From assembly GCA_040772085.1 (NCBI GenBank), contig JAXGYU010000001.1:1674001-1738000 (forward strand): a DNA stretch of 64,000 nt, given 5' to 3'. Both the position numbers and the translations under genes were made by a program. This document shows positions 24,600 through 32,978 of the stretch, one piece after another. This stretch comes from JAXGMV01 sp040772085. Lineage in GTDB: Bacteria > Chloroflexota > Anaerolineae > Anaerolineales > Anaerolineaceae. The notes beneath the pieces are model-generated. The model worked only from the letters and a program-made list of their open reading frames with translations, was not told where the DNA came from and ran no database searches. How positions within the stretch are numbered: position 1 is the first letter of the stretch; each line of letters starts with the position of its first letter.

Positions 24600-25142
24600 T
24601 CACCAATGCTCGTAGCGGACGAATTCCTCCAGCGGTTTGCGTTTGCGTGCGGCGGGTTCCTCGGCAGGATAACCGACGGTGACGATAGCGGTCACGAATT
24701 TGTCTGAAGGGATGCCCAGCGGTTCGCGGATCTCTTCCTGCAGGTACCAGCCGGTCCAGCAGGCGCCCAGACCTTCCTCGACCGCAGCCAGCAGCAGGTT
24801 TTGCACGGCAACCGCTGAGTCGCGAATAACCTGCTTGACTTCAAACTCCGGGCTGGTCTCGGTGACATTCAGCGGCACGGAGGGATCAATGCGGGCGCGG
24901 GCGTCCGCCAGGCAGGCGATGACGACCGGGGCGGCTTCCATCCATTTTTGCTGGTGATCGATCTCCGCCAGCCTGATGATCATCTCCTTGTCGCGGATGA
25001 CGATGAAATGCCAGGGCTGGGTGTTCTTGCCGGAAGGCGCCTGGCGCGCTGCTTCTAGAATGCGGATGATTTTCTCTTCCTCTACATGCTGGTCGGTGTA
25101 CTTGCGAACGCTGCGCCGTCTGGCGATGATATCGCTAATCAT
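24600..25142 (-). CDS. Nitroreductase family protein
   Basis: 180 residues, an FMN-dependent NAD(P)H oxidoreductase of the nitroreductase fold. Visible blocks are the opening IIARRRSVRKYTDQHVEEEK, the FMN-binding APSGKNTQPWHFIVI, the middle LLAAVEEGLGACWTGWY and the closing AIVTVGYPAEEP with KRKPLEEFVRYEHW. Physiological substrate unknown. Its ATG overlaps the stop of the NamZ-like gene by four bases (ATGA), making it the last gene of a three-gene operon. Its extreme 3' end is duplicated at 20091-20131. Confidence 0.92.
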   Translation of the reverse strand: MISDIIARRRSVRKYTDQHVEEEKIIRILEAARQAPSGKNTQPWHFIVIRDKEMIIRLAEIDHQQKWMEAAPVVIACLADARARIDPSVPLNVTETSPEFEVKQVIRDSAVAVQNLLLAAVEEGLGACWTGWYLQEEIREPLGIPSDKFVTAIVTVGYPAEEPAARKRKPLEEFVRYEHW

Positions 25143-26323
25143 GCTGTGCCTCCCTGATAAAGATAATAATGTTCAGAGTCTATTTTAAATTTGTCTTCGA
25201 ACGCGCGCCAGTTCTGAGCGATCTCTGCCACAGACACATCTGTCAGCAAGGCTTCGCGAATGCCGGAGCCGCCCGCAAGCAGGTCAAAATGCGGCAGGGG
25301 GCCCTCCCAGCTTCCCGGCAGGAAGGCAGCCCGCTCAGGGTCCTGGCGCAGGCATGCCTGCAGCACGGATAGGCCGCTAAGCACCGGCCTGAATGTCGCG
25401 CGCTCCGTTACATGCGTCTGGACGCCAGCGCAAACCAGCCCTTTATACTTGCCGCCACCGGGAGTGAACCAGGCCGCCCGGAAACGGACGCCAGGCAGTT
25501 GAAGCTTGTTCAGGGTTGCCGCCAGCGCAGGGGCGTCCAGCCAGGGCGCTCCAGTCAGCTCAAAAGGCTGGGCAGTGCCGCGCCCATCACTCAGGTTGAT
25601 ACCTTCAAAAAAGCAGGTACCGGGGTATACCAGCGCTGTCTGTACGCTAGGCATGGCGGGTGATGTCGCAACCCAGGGCAAACCGCAATCATCGAAAGAG
25701 ATGCCGCGCTGCCAGCCACGCATGGGGATGACAGTCAGCGGAGCCGGCTTGGGCAGCCGGTCATTGAAGAAGGATGCCAGCTCGCCGGCGGTCATGCCGT
25801 GGCGAATGGGGATATCGGCGATGCCGATGAAGCTGCGATAGGCTGGCTCTACGCCGGGACCTTCCACGGCAATTCCGCCAATCGGATTGGGACGATCGCA
25901 TACCAGCACTTCCATGCCAAGTTCAGCCGCAGCCTGAAGCAAATAGTACAGCGTGGAGATGTAGGTGTAGAAGCGGCAGCCAATATCCTGCATGTCGTAA
26001 ACGAGCAGATCGACCAGCGCCAAGCCCTCAGGTGAGGGCGCGAAGCCGCTGCCATACAGGCTGAAGACCGGCAAGCCGGTTACCTGATCGGTTGTGAAAG
26101 TGACAGCTTCACCATCCGCAACCGTACCGGTGTAACCATGTTCGGGAGCGAAGAGGGCGGTCAGATTGACACCGGCGGCGAGCAGCGCCTGAGCGGAAGG
26201 CGTCAGATCGGGCAGCACGGAAGCGGGGTGGGCGATCAGCCCCACCCTTTTGTCCTTTAACCTTTGTCTGAGGACCGTGTCAGACAGCAATCGCTCCAGC
26301 CCGATTTCAACGCGAACAGCCAT
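25139..26323 (-). CDS. NamZ-like exo-N-acetylmuramidase (DUF1343)
   Basis: 394 residues matching the DUF1343 family, whose characterised member NamZ removes terminal MurNAc from peptidoglycan fragments. Typical blocks are RVGLIAHPASV, LFAPEHGYTG, LLVYDMQDIGCRFYTYISTL, VCDRPNPIGG, FFEGINLSDGRGTAQPFEL and the C-terminal GSGIREALL. No signal peptide is apparent, so it may act on imported muropeptides. It lies 8 bp after the PLP enzyme and overlaps the nitroreductase by four bases. A role in cell-wall recycling is likely. The peptide ABC importer nearby could bring in substrates, but that link is inference. Confidence 0.88.
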   Translation of the reverse strand: MAVRVEIGLERLLSDTVLRQRLKDKRVGLIAHPASVLPDLTPSAQALLAAGVNLTALFAPEHGYTGTVADGEAVTFTTDQVTGLPVFSLYGSGFAPSPEGLALVDLLVYDMQDIGCRFYTYISTLYYLLQAAAELGMEVLVCDRPNPIGGIAVEGPGVEPAYRSFIGIADIPIRHGMTAGELASFFNDRLPKPAPLTVIPMRGWQRGISFDDCGLPWVATSPAMPSVQTALVYPGTCFFEGINLSDGRGTAQPFELTGAPWLDAPALAATLNKLQLPGVRFRAAWFTPGGGKYKGLVCAGVQTHVTERATFRPVLSGLSVLQACLRQDPERAAFLPGSWEGPLPHFDLLAGGSGIREALLTDVSVAEIAQNWRAFEDKFKIDSEHYYLYQGGTA

Positions 26324-26331
26324 TACGCTCC

Positions 26332-27801
26332 CTAATCCAGCAGCCCCGCGTGCCGGCTGATAATCTCGATTGACTTGAACAACCCTCGCAACGCCAGCTG
26401 GGTCGGTTTCTCGAGCAGCCTGCCATCTTCATCGAGGTTGCCCAGTCCGTTTGAAACCATGATGTCGCCGTCGAAGGCGATGGTGGGCAGGATGCCCATC
26501 TGCGCTACGCAAGTCTGGATCAGGCTGGTGTTGGCGTACATGTCCTCGACCGTGAAGATCGGGATGCCCATGCGTCCCTCGCGCCAGGTATCGGCATAAT
26601 TGAAGCAGACCGCCAGCGCGTTGGGCGAGTTGAAAGTCGTCCAGCCCGGTTTGAGCGCGGCGGGCAGCCGGTCAAATTCTTCTATGGCAATCGCCTGCAG
26701 TGCTTTCCAGGCATCGACCAGCGGGTCCGGCTCAGAACGCAGCAGCTTCAGCGCCGCCAGCGCGCCAGTCAGCGCTTCCTTGCCGGGGTCGAGCATCACA
26801 TAGGCAGCCTTGCCGTGTGAGAGCAGCGCGCCGCTGCGCGTACCATGGATGCCGATAGCGCGCCGGATCTGAACCATGGCTTCTTCCTTGCCAATCATCA
26901 GGCCGCAGGTGGGTGAGCCGGTGACCTTGTCCATGCTGTAGCACATCACGTCACCGCCCAGTTTGCGGATGTCGGCGCCGATGAAGGGCGCGCCCCAGGC
27001 ATTGTCAATAATGTAGGGGATGTCATACTCGGCTGCCAGCGCGGCGATCCCTTTTTGCAGCAGCGGGATGCCCTGCTTATCCTTCTCGCCGTAGCCGTAC
27101 CCGGGCAGATCATACCCGAGCGAGGTAATGCCGGTCAGCGAATCGGCGTGGCGCGCGGCAACTTTGGCGATGCGGGCGAGAGTGCCGGCAGCGTCTACGT
27201 GAAGCAGGTTGGGCGCGGGATAATTCTTGAGGCCATGCGCGGTGTACTCCGCGCCGGACATTTTGACATAGACTGTATCAAGGTTGGCGCTGTGCTTACC
27301 CTGCAAACCCAGCTCGCCGGCTGTCTCACCCTGGTCAGCGATGATGTCCTTGTAACGCGGCGGGAAAGGGCGTCCGAACGCGCCATGATGATGGATAAAA
27401 CGTTCATACATAGATATGTAACGACCGCGGTAGGTCTCACCGCGTCCCAGTTGCGCCGGCATGCACAGCGCGTCAAAGCTGACCATCAGTCCGGCTTCAC
27501 AGGTGTTGACCAGCGCGGCGTCGTACGCGTCGCCATAGACTTCCTTGACCTGCTCGCGGATAGCTTCATCCAGTGTAGCGGATGACAGCACCTGACGTGA
27601 AACCGAGTCGAGCGCCTGGGCGACACCACGGCGCAGAAAACCGTGATTGGCTGAGATGGCGCCGGTCAGACCGATTTTGCCTTTATATTCCGCTGTGATG
27701 CCAATCTCCTCGCCGGCAGCTCTGGCCTCTGCCAGTATAGCGCTCATGTTGTTGTAGAGATGGCTGTACATCTGATAGCGGAATTTGAATTTGTTGTGCA
27801 T
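26332..27801 (-). CDS. PLP-dependent fold-type I enzyme (SelA/aminotransferase-like)
   Basis: 489 residues. The centre has a fold-type I active site: YIIDNAWGAPFIG (PLP-binding Asp) and CYSMDKVTGSPTCGLMIGKE, whose lysine should hold PLP. Upstream are IGLTGAISANHGFLRRG and YDLPGYGYGEKDKQGIPLL. The overall pattern recalls the selenocysteine-synthase/aspartate aminotransferase superfamily, but I cannot assign a reaction. ATG 27801 is chosen for GAGG seven bases upstream over an earlier in-frame start. It is the first gene of the operon with the NamZ-like enzyme and nitroreductase. Confidence 0.75.
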   Translation of the reverse strand: MHNKFKFRYQMYSHLYNNMSAILAEARAAGEEIGITAEYKGKIGLTGAISANHGFLRRGVAQALDSVSRQVLSSATLDEAIREQVKEVYGDAYDAALVNTCEAGLMVSFDALCMPAQLGRGETYRGRYISMYERFIHHHGAFGRPFPPRYKDIIADQGETAGELGLQGKHSANLDTVYVKMSGAEYTAHGLKNYPAPNLLHVDAAGTLARIAKVAARHADSLTGITSLGYDLPGYGYGEKDKQGIPLLQKGIAALAAEYDIPYIIDNAWGAPFIGADIRKLGGDVMCYSMDKVTGSPTCGLMIGKEEAMVQIRRAIGIHGTRSGALLSHGKAAYVMLDPGKEALTGALAALKLLRSEPDPLVDAWKALQAIAIEEFDRLPAALKPGWTTFNSPNALAVCFNYADTWREGRMGIPIFTVEDMYANTSLIQTCVAQMGILPTIAFDGDIMVSNGLGNLDEDGRLLEKPTQLALRGLFKSIEIISRHAGLLD

Positions 27802-28019
27802 GGTTGACCTCGCGCCTGGATGGGATGAAGAAATTATAGTATGGGAAGTGAACATGTTGAGAACGCGACGATTTAACGCTTTGTCCTGCTTGTGAAACTG
27901 GAAACATGCTTACAAATCATTCGGATCGAGAAAATAAAATAACTAAAAAAACAGGCAATAATTCACATAACAAATCTCAAAATCAGCCATTTATTGACGC
28001 GTTCCGGCGCGTGTCGACT

Positions 28020-28047
28020 TTGATTTTTCCCGCCGGCATGCTACTAT
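28020..28047 (+). promoter_or_regulatory. Promoter of the first DUF3100 gene
   Basis: TTGATT at 28020-28025 and TACTAT at 28042-28047 are 16 bp apart. The sequence ATGCTACTAT around the -10 recurs in the promoter of the racemase gene (31600-31609), suggesting common control. The imperfect dyad CTAC-TATAT-GTAG overlaps the -10. Confidence 0.55.
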
Positions 28048-28096
28048 ATGTAGTGATATTAATCTTCCCTTTTTAATCCTTTGAAAGGAATATAGT

Positions 28097-29497
28097 ATGG
28101 AAAAGACCAAAGAGCTGCTTCGGGACTGGAAATTTATATTAATCGTCCTCATCGCCAGCATCATCGCTGATGCCATTGGCCCTATCACAATTCCATTGTG
28201 GGGCGCGGTCAAAGTCACCCTGATGCCATTGCTCTATTCAATGGCGATCATCACGGTACTCTATCTCTGGAAAGGCTTCAAGCTGGTCGGGCCGGCACAA
28301 ATACCAACCGGCACAGTCATGCTCTCGATCTCGATGATCATGCTGATGTCCAAGCTGGGCGCCAGCGTGGGTGCCAGCATTGAGGAGCTGATCAAACAGA
28401 GTGTGCCGTTATTGCTGTCCAACCTGGCGGACTCAATGACCTTTATCCTGGCATTGCCTGTCGCTCTGGCGCTGGGCATCCGGCGCGAATCGATCGGTAT
28501 GACCTTTGCCATGTCCCGTGAGCCGGGTTTGACCGTCATCGAAAGCCGCTACGGTAACAAGGAAGAATTCGCCGGCGTCGTGACCACTTACATCGTCGGT
28601 ACCGTTTTTGGATCGATCGTCGTCAGCCTGTTCACCAGTTTGTTCGTTTCATCAGGGATGTTCAGCCTGGACGCCATTGCCATGGGCGCTGGTATTGGCT
28701 CCGCAGCCATGAGCACCGCTGCGATGGGCGTATTGATAGAGCAATTCCCCGACGTGCAGGAAACATTGTCAGCCTTCGTGGTCGCCTCCAACCTGATTTC
28801 TTCTGCGCTGGCGGTGTACGTCGGCTTGTTTGTCAACGTGCCGCTGACCGAGTGGTACTACAAGGTTCTGCATCCAGTGCTGCACAAGGATGGCCGCTCC
28901 AAAGCCAATGCCAAACGCAAGGGTGTCGATTATAAGGAAGTCGCGGCTGAGGTAGAGGAAGCTGCTGATGACGCAGTGGTCGAGCCGATTGATTCAGCAG
29001 TGGATGTCGAGAAGAAGAGCAAAGTCAAGGCGCCTAAAGATAAGACCATCACCAAGGACGAGTGGGGGGTCTGGCTGCTGGGTCTGGGTATCACGATTGT
29101 GATGGGCATCGTCGGCAACTGGATCCGCTTCCAGGTTGATCCGCTGACCTCACTGCCCGGTCTGTTGATTCTGGCAGGCGCTGGCTTGCTGGGTCTGATC
29201 GTTACCAAGAAAGCGCCCGGCGACCTGCCTTCGCTGGTTTACGTCTCCATCATCGCCGCGCTGCTGACCATCCCCTGGAACCCGATGAGCACCTGGACCA
29301 TCCCATTGATCAATAAGGTCGGTCTGCTGGCGCTGACCAGCAATATCCTGGCGTATGCCGGTATCACCATCGGTCGTGACTGGGACAAGTTCAAAGCCAT
29401 TGGCTGGAAGGGTATTCTGGTCGGTATTGTGGTTATCTTCTCAGCGTATTTCTGGGGCACGGTGGTGGCTGAAATCTTCATCCGCATCATGCCATAA
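28097..29497 (+). CDS. DUF3100 multi-pass membrane protein, copy 1
   Basis: 466 residues with roughly ten or more hydrophobic helices in two blocks, split by a charged cytoplasmic loop (about residues 265-325) rich in Lys, Glu and Asp. The family pattern includes SKLGASVGASIEELIKQSVP, SREPGLTVIESRYGNKEEFA, GIGSAAMSTAAMGVLIEQFP and, near the end, AYAGITIGRDWDKFKAIGWK. DUF3100 proteins are thought to be transporters, without a proven substrate. AAAGGA lies upstream of the ATG. Placement near racemase, aminotransferase and M20 peptidase genes suggests uptake or export of an amino or hydroxy acid. A near-identical second copy follows at 29999. Confidence 0.85.
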   Translation: MEKTKELLRDWKFILIVLIASIIADAIGPITIPLWGAVKVTLMPLLYSMAIITVLYLWKGFKLVGPAQIPTGTVMLSISMIMLMSKLGASVGASIEELIKQSVPLLLSNLADSMTFILALPVALALGIRRESIGMTFAMSREPGLTVIESRYGNKEEFAGVVTTYIVGTVFGSIVVSLFTSLFVSSGMFSLDAIAMGAGIGSAAMSTAAMGVLIEQFPDVQETLSAFVVASNLISSALAVYVGLFVNVPLTEWYYKVLHPVLHKDGRSKANAKRKGVDYKEVAAEVEEAADDAVVEPIDSAVDVEKKSKVKAPKDKTITKDEWGVWLLGLGITIVMGIVGNWIRFQVDPLTSLPGLLILAGAGLLGLIVTKKAPGDLPSLVYVSIIAALLTIPWNPMSTWTIPLINKVGLLALTSNILAYAGITIGRDWDKFKAIGWKGILVGIVVIFSAYFWGTVVAEIFIRIMP

Positions 29498-29523
29498 ATC
29501 ATTTATACCCATGTTCTGTCTCA

Positions 29524-29557
29524 CTCGAGCCGCTCTCAGGAGCGGCTCGAGATTTTT
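29524..29557 (+). terminator. Terminator of DUF3100 copy 1
   Basis: Perfect 12-bp arms CTCGAGCCGCTC (29524-29535) and GAGCGGCTCGAG (29540-29551) around TCAG, followed by ATTTTT. A strong rho-independent signal that separates the two copies. Confidence 0.9.
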
Positions 29558-29733
29558 CGACCTCATTCCCGGTAACAAACGTTGTAGCTCAAGGGCGTGG
29601 GGGGAAATTTGCCAGGAACGATGTCGTGACGGGGAAATGTGTAAGATGTGAAAACTGCTCTCGAGCGGCAAGAAAGTTAATAATAATGTTATGAATTCTG
29701 TAAAAGCTCGATAAATAATGACAAAATGGTGTT

Positions 29734-29771
29734 AATTTCATGAAATTTGCGGATTGTAAATTTTCATGAAA
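29734..29771. promoter_or_regulatory. Paired TTTCATGAAA palindromes
   Basis: TTTCATGAAA occurs at 29736-29745 (extended to the 14-bp palindrome AATTTCATGAAATT) and again at 29762-29771. The centres are 26 bp apart, and the pair stands directly upstream of the relic DUF3100 start. This looks like a double operator. The cognate regulator is unknown. Confidence 0.5.
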
Positions 29772-29793
29772 GTGCTAACATATCTATGCAATA

Positions 29794-29853
29794 ATCATCC
29801 CCTTTTTATCCTGAAAGGAATATAGCATGAGAAAAACCAGACAATTCTTGTGA
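29794..29853 (+). pseudogene. Relic 5' end of a third DUF3100 gene, or leader peptide
   Basis: CCTTTTTATCCTGAAAGGAA followed by TATAGC and ATG at 29827 nearly repeats the leader of copy 1 (GAAAGGAATATAGT, ATG at 28097). The encoded MRKTRQFL, then TGA, parallels MEKTKELL and MEKTKQLL of the two intact genes. Similarity fades after the stop. It is either the remnant of a lost tandem copy or an eight-residue upstream ORF with a good ribosome site. Confidence 0.65.
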
Positions 29854-29906
29854 ATGGCTCAATTTGTTTGCTATAAATAGATGTCTTAATGGGTGATTTT
29901 GGTTAT

Positions 29907-29920
29907 TGTAATATATTACA
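29907..29920. promoter_or_regulatory. Palindrome TGTAATATATTACA before DUF3100 copy 2
   Basis: A perfect 14-bp palindrome 79 bp upstream of the ATG at 29999. Its 12-bp core GTAATATATTAC is repeated exactly at 31613-31624 in front of the LarA-family gene, so both probably bind the same regulator. Confidence 0.6.
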
Positions 29921-29998
29921 TTTTAGTGTAAACTTTTGAAAGACCACATCCGTGGCAGAAATCATTTTTATACCCCCAATTTTTGGAAAGGATTGAAG

Positions 29999-31420
29999 AT
30001 GGAAAAAACCAAGCAGTTATTGCAGGACTGGAAGTTCATTCTGATAGTCCTCATCGCCAGCATCATCGCCGATGCGATCGGTCCCATCGTGATACCGCTG
30101 TGGGGCGCCGTCAAGGTCACCTTGATGCCTCTCCTGTACTCGATGGCAATCATCACTATTCTTTATCTCTGGAAGGGCTTCAAATTAGTGGGGCCTGCGC
30201 AGATCCCAAGTGGCACCCTGATGCTCTCGATTTCGATGATCATGCTGATGTCCAAGCTGGGCGCCAGCGTTGGTACCAGCATCGAAGAGCTGATCAAGCA
30301 ATCCGTGCCGCTGTTGATGTCCAACCTGGCTGACTCGATGACCTTCATCCTGGCGCTGCCCGTGGCTCTGCTGCTTGGTATGAAACGGGAAGCGATTGGT
30401 ATGACCTTCGCCTCATCACGCGAACCCGGTCTGACCGTCATTGAAAGCCGCTACGGTAATAAGGAAGAATTCGCCGGCGTTGTGACGACCTATATCGTTG
30501 GTACTGTCTTCGGCTCAATCGTCGTCAGCCTGTTCACCAGCGTTTTTGTCTCCTCCGGTGTGTTCAGCCTGGACGCGATCGCCATGGCAGCCGGTATCGG
30601 TTCAGCCGCCATGAGCACCGCTGCCATGGGTGTGCTGATTGAGCAATTCCCGGCCGTGCAGGACACCGTCTCGGCCTTCGTCGTTGCCTCCAACCTTATC
30701 TCCTCCGCGCTGGCGGTTTACGTTGGTCTGTTCGTCAACCTGCCGCTGACCGAGTGGTACTACAAGAGACTGTACCCGATCCTGAGCAAGGATGGCCGTG
30801 CCAAGGCTCGCGCGAAGAAAGAAGGCGTCGCCTACAAGTCGAGCGATCCCAAGTTCCAGAGTGTTGTTACTGATGTCGATGAAATCACCGAGAAGGAACT
30901 GGTTGATGTTGACGACAAAGTGGTTGTCACCGACAAGGGCGAGAAAGTCAAAGTCGCCAAAGACACCAGCATCTCCAAGGACGAGTGGGGTCTCTGGCTG
31001 GTTGGTCTCGGCATCACAATCGTGATGGGCATCGTCGGCAACTGGATTCGCTTCAAGGTCGATCCCCTGACCTCGCTGCCCGGCCTACTGATCCTGGCTG
31101 GCGCCGGCTTGCTCGGCTTGATTGTCACCAAAAAAGCCCCCGGTAACCTGCCTTCACTGGTCTATGTCTCCATCATCGCCGCGCTGCTCACCATCCCGTG
31201 GAACCCGATGAGCGCCTGGACCGTGCCCGCGATCAACAAAATTGGTCTGCTGGCGCTGACCAGCAACATCCTGGCTTATGCCGGTATCACCATCGGTCGT
31301 GACTGGGACAAGTTCAAAGCTATCGGATGGAAGGGTATTCTGGTTGGTATCGTGGTCATCTTCTCCGCCTACTTCTGGGGCGCTGTGGTGGCCGAGTTCT
31401 TCATCCGCATCATGCCGTAA
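29999..31420 (+). CDS. DUF3100 multi-pass membrane protein, copy 2
   Basis: 473 residues, largely identical to copy 1 in the membrane segments (for example SKLGASVGTSIEELIKQSVP and GIGSAAMSTAAMGVLIEQFP). It is clearly different in the central charged loop (about residues 265-335), which is longer and Asp/Lys/Val-rich (TDVDEITEKELVDVDDKVVV). Paralogues diverging only in the loop suggest shared transport chemistry with different regulation or partners. The start is taken at 29999 (AAAGGATTGAAG in front, MEKTKQLL as in copy 1) although the frame opens earlier. It ends in a strong terminator before the racemase gene. Confidence 0.85.
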   Translation: MEKTKQLLQDWKFILIVLIASIIADAIGPIVIPLWGAVKVTLMPLLYSMAIITILYLWKGFKLVGPAQIPSGTLMLSISMIMLMSKLGASVGTSIEELIKQSVPLLMSNLADSMTFILALPVALLLGMKREAIGMTFASSREPGLTVIESRYGNKEEFAGVVTTYIVGTVFGSIVVSLFTSVFVSSGVFSLDAIAMAAGIGSAAMSTAAMGVLIEQFPAVQDTVSAFVVASNLISSALAVYVGLFVNLPLTEWYYKRLYPILSKDGRAKARAKKEGVAYKSSDPKFQSVVTDVDEITEKELVDVDDKVVVTDKGEKVKVAKDTSISKDEWGLWLVGLGITIVMGIVGNWIRFKVDPLTSLPGLLILAGAGLLGLIVTKKAPGNLPSLVYVSIIAALLTIPWNPMSAWTVPAINKIGLLALTSNILAYAGITIGRDWDKFKAIGWKGILVGIVVIFSAYFWGAVVAEFFIRIMP

Positions 31421-31440
31421 CAGAAATAAATTTGCTGTTC

Positions 31441-31475
31441 AACCGGGTCATTGGAAAATGGCCCGGTTATTTTTT
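31441..31475 (+). terminator. Terminator of DUF3100 copy 2
   Basis: Arms AACCGGGTCATT (31441-31452) and AATGGCCCGGTT (31457-31468) pair with one G-T wobble and are followed by ATTTTTT. Confidence 0.88.
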
Positions 31476-31580
31476 AACCTGCGTGGAAAGTCCTCCGACC
31501 GGCGGGTGACAACGAGGCGAAAATAGCTCCGGGTCAGCACAGGACGCCGCAAAACATGCCGTGATTTTGTATACTGATAG

Positions 31581-31609
31581 TTGACTTACAAGGTCAAATA
31601 TGCTACTAT
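31581..31609 (+). promoter_or_regulatory. Promoter of the LarA-family operon
   Basis: TTGACT at 31581-31586 and TACTAT at 31604-31609 are exactly 17 bp apart. This is the clearest promoter in the region, 34 bp before the ATG of the racemase-like gene. Confidence 0.75.
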
Positions 31610-31612
31610 CTA

Positions 31613-31624
31613 GTAATATATTAC
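31613..31624. promoter_or_regulatory. Palindrome GTAATATATTAC over the transcription start
   Basis: A perfect 12-bp palindrome just downstream of the -10 box, covering the expected transcription start. It is a good place for a repressor. The same core occurs at 29908-29919 before DUF3100 copy 2. The GntR protein encoded at 32979 is the obvious candidate ligand. Confidence 0.65.
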
Positions 31625-31642
31625 ATATTACGGGAGGTCACC

Positions 31643-32941
31643 ATGTACTCAATCAATAAGGATAATCAGACGGTACACTACCGCGATGATGTTGAGCAAG
31701 TTGGCGCCGATATCCCCCTGAAAAATTTTGCTGGTCTCTTTGAAGCCGAGTATCCGCCCATCCGTGAAGGCAAAGCCTGGCACGCCGAAGCCGTGTTGAA
31801 TCCGGTCAAGGGCGGCAAGCGTCTCTCGCAGATCGCGCGCGAGAAAAATGCCAAAACCGCGGTGATCATCGTCTCCGACGTCACCCGCGCGGTGCCGACC
31901 GCGACCGTCGCGCCGACCATCGTGGACGAACTGCTGAGGGGCGGCGTGCCGCTTGAGGGCATTCGCTTCATGGTCGCGCTGGGTGTGCATCGCGATTCGA
32001 CGGATGAAGAAAACCGCGTCTACGTCGGTGAAGAGCTTTACGCCAAAATCCCGGTCATCAACCACAACCCCTACGACCCTGAAACCTTGGTCGACCTGGG
32101 CTTTACCAGTCAGGGCACGCCTTTTCTCGCCAGCAAGCAAGCTTATGAATGCGATCTGCATATCACGGTCGGCAAGGTTGAGCTGCACGAGATGGCTGGC
32201 TTCTCCGGCGGACGCAAGTCCATCCTGCCCGGCGTCAGCTCAGAGAAAACCATCCTGCACAATCACCGGCCCGAGATGATTTTTGCCAAGGGCGCGGTTG
32301 CCGGCAACATGGAAGGCAACCCGATCCATGAGGATATGCTCGAAGCGGCGCAGCGTTTCGGCGTCGATTTCTCCGTCAATATCGTCGTCGATATCAACCA
32401 GGAACCTTCCGCCATTTTTGCTGGGGACCTGGTGGATGCCCATGTTGAGGCAGCCAATTACGTCTTGAAATACAGCAAGGTTGTGCTGCCCGAAAAACCG
32501 GATGTAATCGTCACCACCTCCGGCACGCCGCTGAATATTGAAATGTATCAGGCGGTCAAGGCGCTGATCGCGCTCGGGCATATCGCGCAGCCCGGCATGG
32601 CGGTCGTTTTCTACGGCGAGTTCCCTGAGGGCGTGCATTCGCCCGACTTCATGGAGCCGTTCTATAAGTACGAAGACCTGGACGAAGCCAGACAGTTCAC
32701 GCTCGACGATTACCGTGTTCAGCGTGATCACACCTTGCCGATCATCGATCTGCTGAAGCTGGGGCTGAAGGTCTTTGTCTTTTCGCCGAATGTCACGCGC
32801 GAGGAGATTGCCGCCCTGCGCATGGTGTACTGCGAAAGCTTGCAGGATGCTGTTGACCAGGCGCTGGCTTATGCCGGCACCGATGCCAAACTGATCGTCC
32901 TGCCGAAATCTCAGCGCGCGATCTTCTCAATCGCTGGATGA
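31643..32941 (+). CDS. LarA-family nickel-pincer racemase
   Basis: 432 residues of the LarA family, which uses the nickel-pincer nucleotide to racemise or epimerise 2-hydroxy acids. His 116 (GVHRDST), His 182 (VELHEMAG), Lys 192 (SGGRKSILPG) and His 208 (LHNHRP) are each displaced by exactly eight from His 108, His 174, Lys 184 and His 200 of the Lactobacillus enzyme, so cofactor and catalytic residues are kept. SDVTRAVP is also present. The substrate need not be lactate, as many homologues act on other hydroxy acids. larB, larC and larE, needed to make the cofactor, are not in the window. GGGAGG precedes the ATG. First gene of the catabolic operon. Confidence 0.9.
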   Translation: MYSINKDNQTVHYRDDVEQVGADIPLKNFAGLFEAEYPPIREGKAWHAEAVLNPVKGGKRLSQIAREKNAKTAVIIVSDVTRAVPTATVAPTIVDELLRGGVPLEGIRFMVALGVHRDSTDEENRVYVGEELYAKIPVINHNPYDPETLVDLGFTSQGTPFLASKQAYECDLHITVGKVELHEMAGFSGGRKSILPGVSSEKTILHNHRPEMIFAKGAVAGNMEGNPIHEDMLEAAQRFGVDFSVNIVVDINQEPSAIFAGDLVDAHVEAANYVLKYSKVVLPEKPDVIVTTSGTPLNIEMYQAVKALIALGHIAQPGMAVVFYGEFPEGVHSPDFMEPFYKYEDLDEARQFTLDDYRVQRDHTLPIIDLLKLGLKVFVFSPNVTREEIAALRMVYCESLQDAVDQALAYAGTDAKLIVLPKSQRAIFSIAG

Positions 32942-32978
32942 TACGCGGATCGAAAATCTGGTTCTATTGGGGGAACCT

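Noticed and set aside
29498..29998. Assembly duplication as the cause of the two DUF3100 genes
   Set aside because: The copies differ at many synonymous sites and in the central loop, and their flanking terminators are different.
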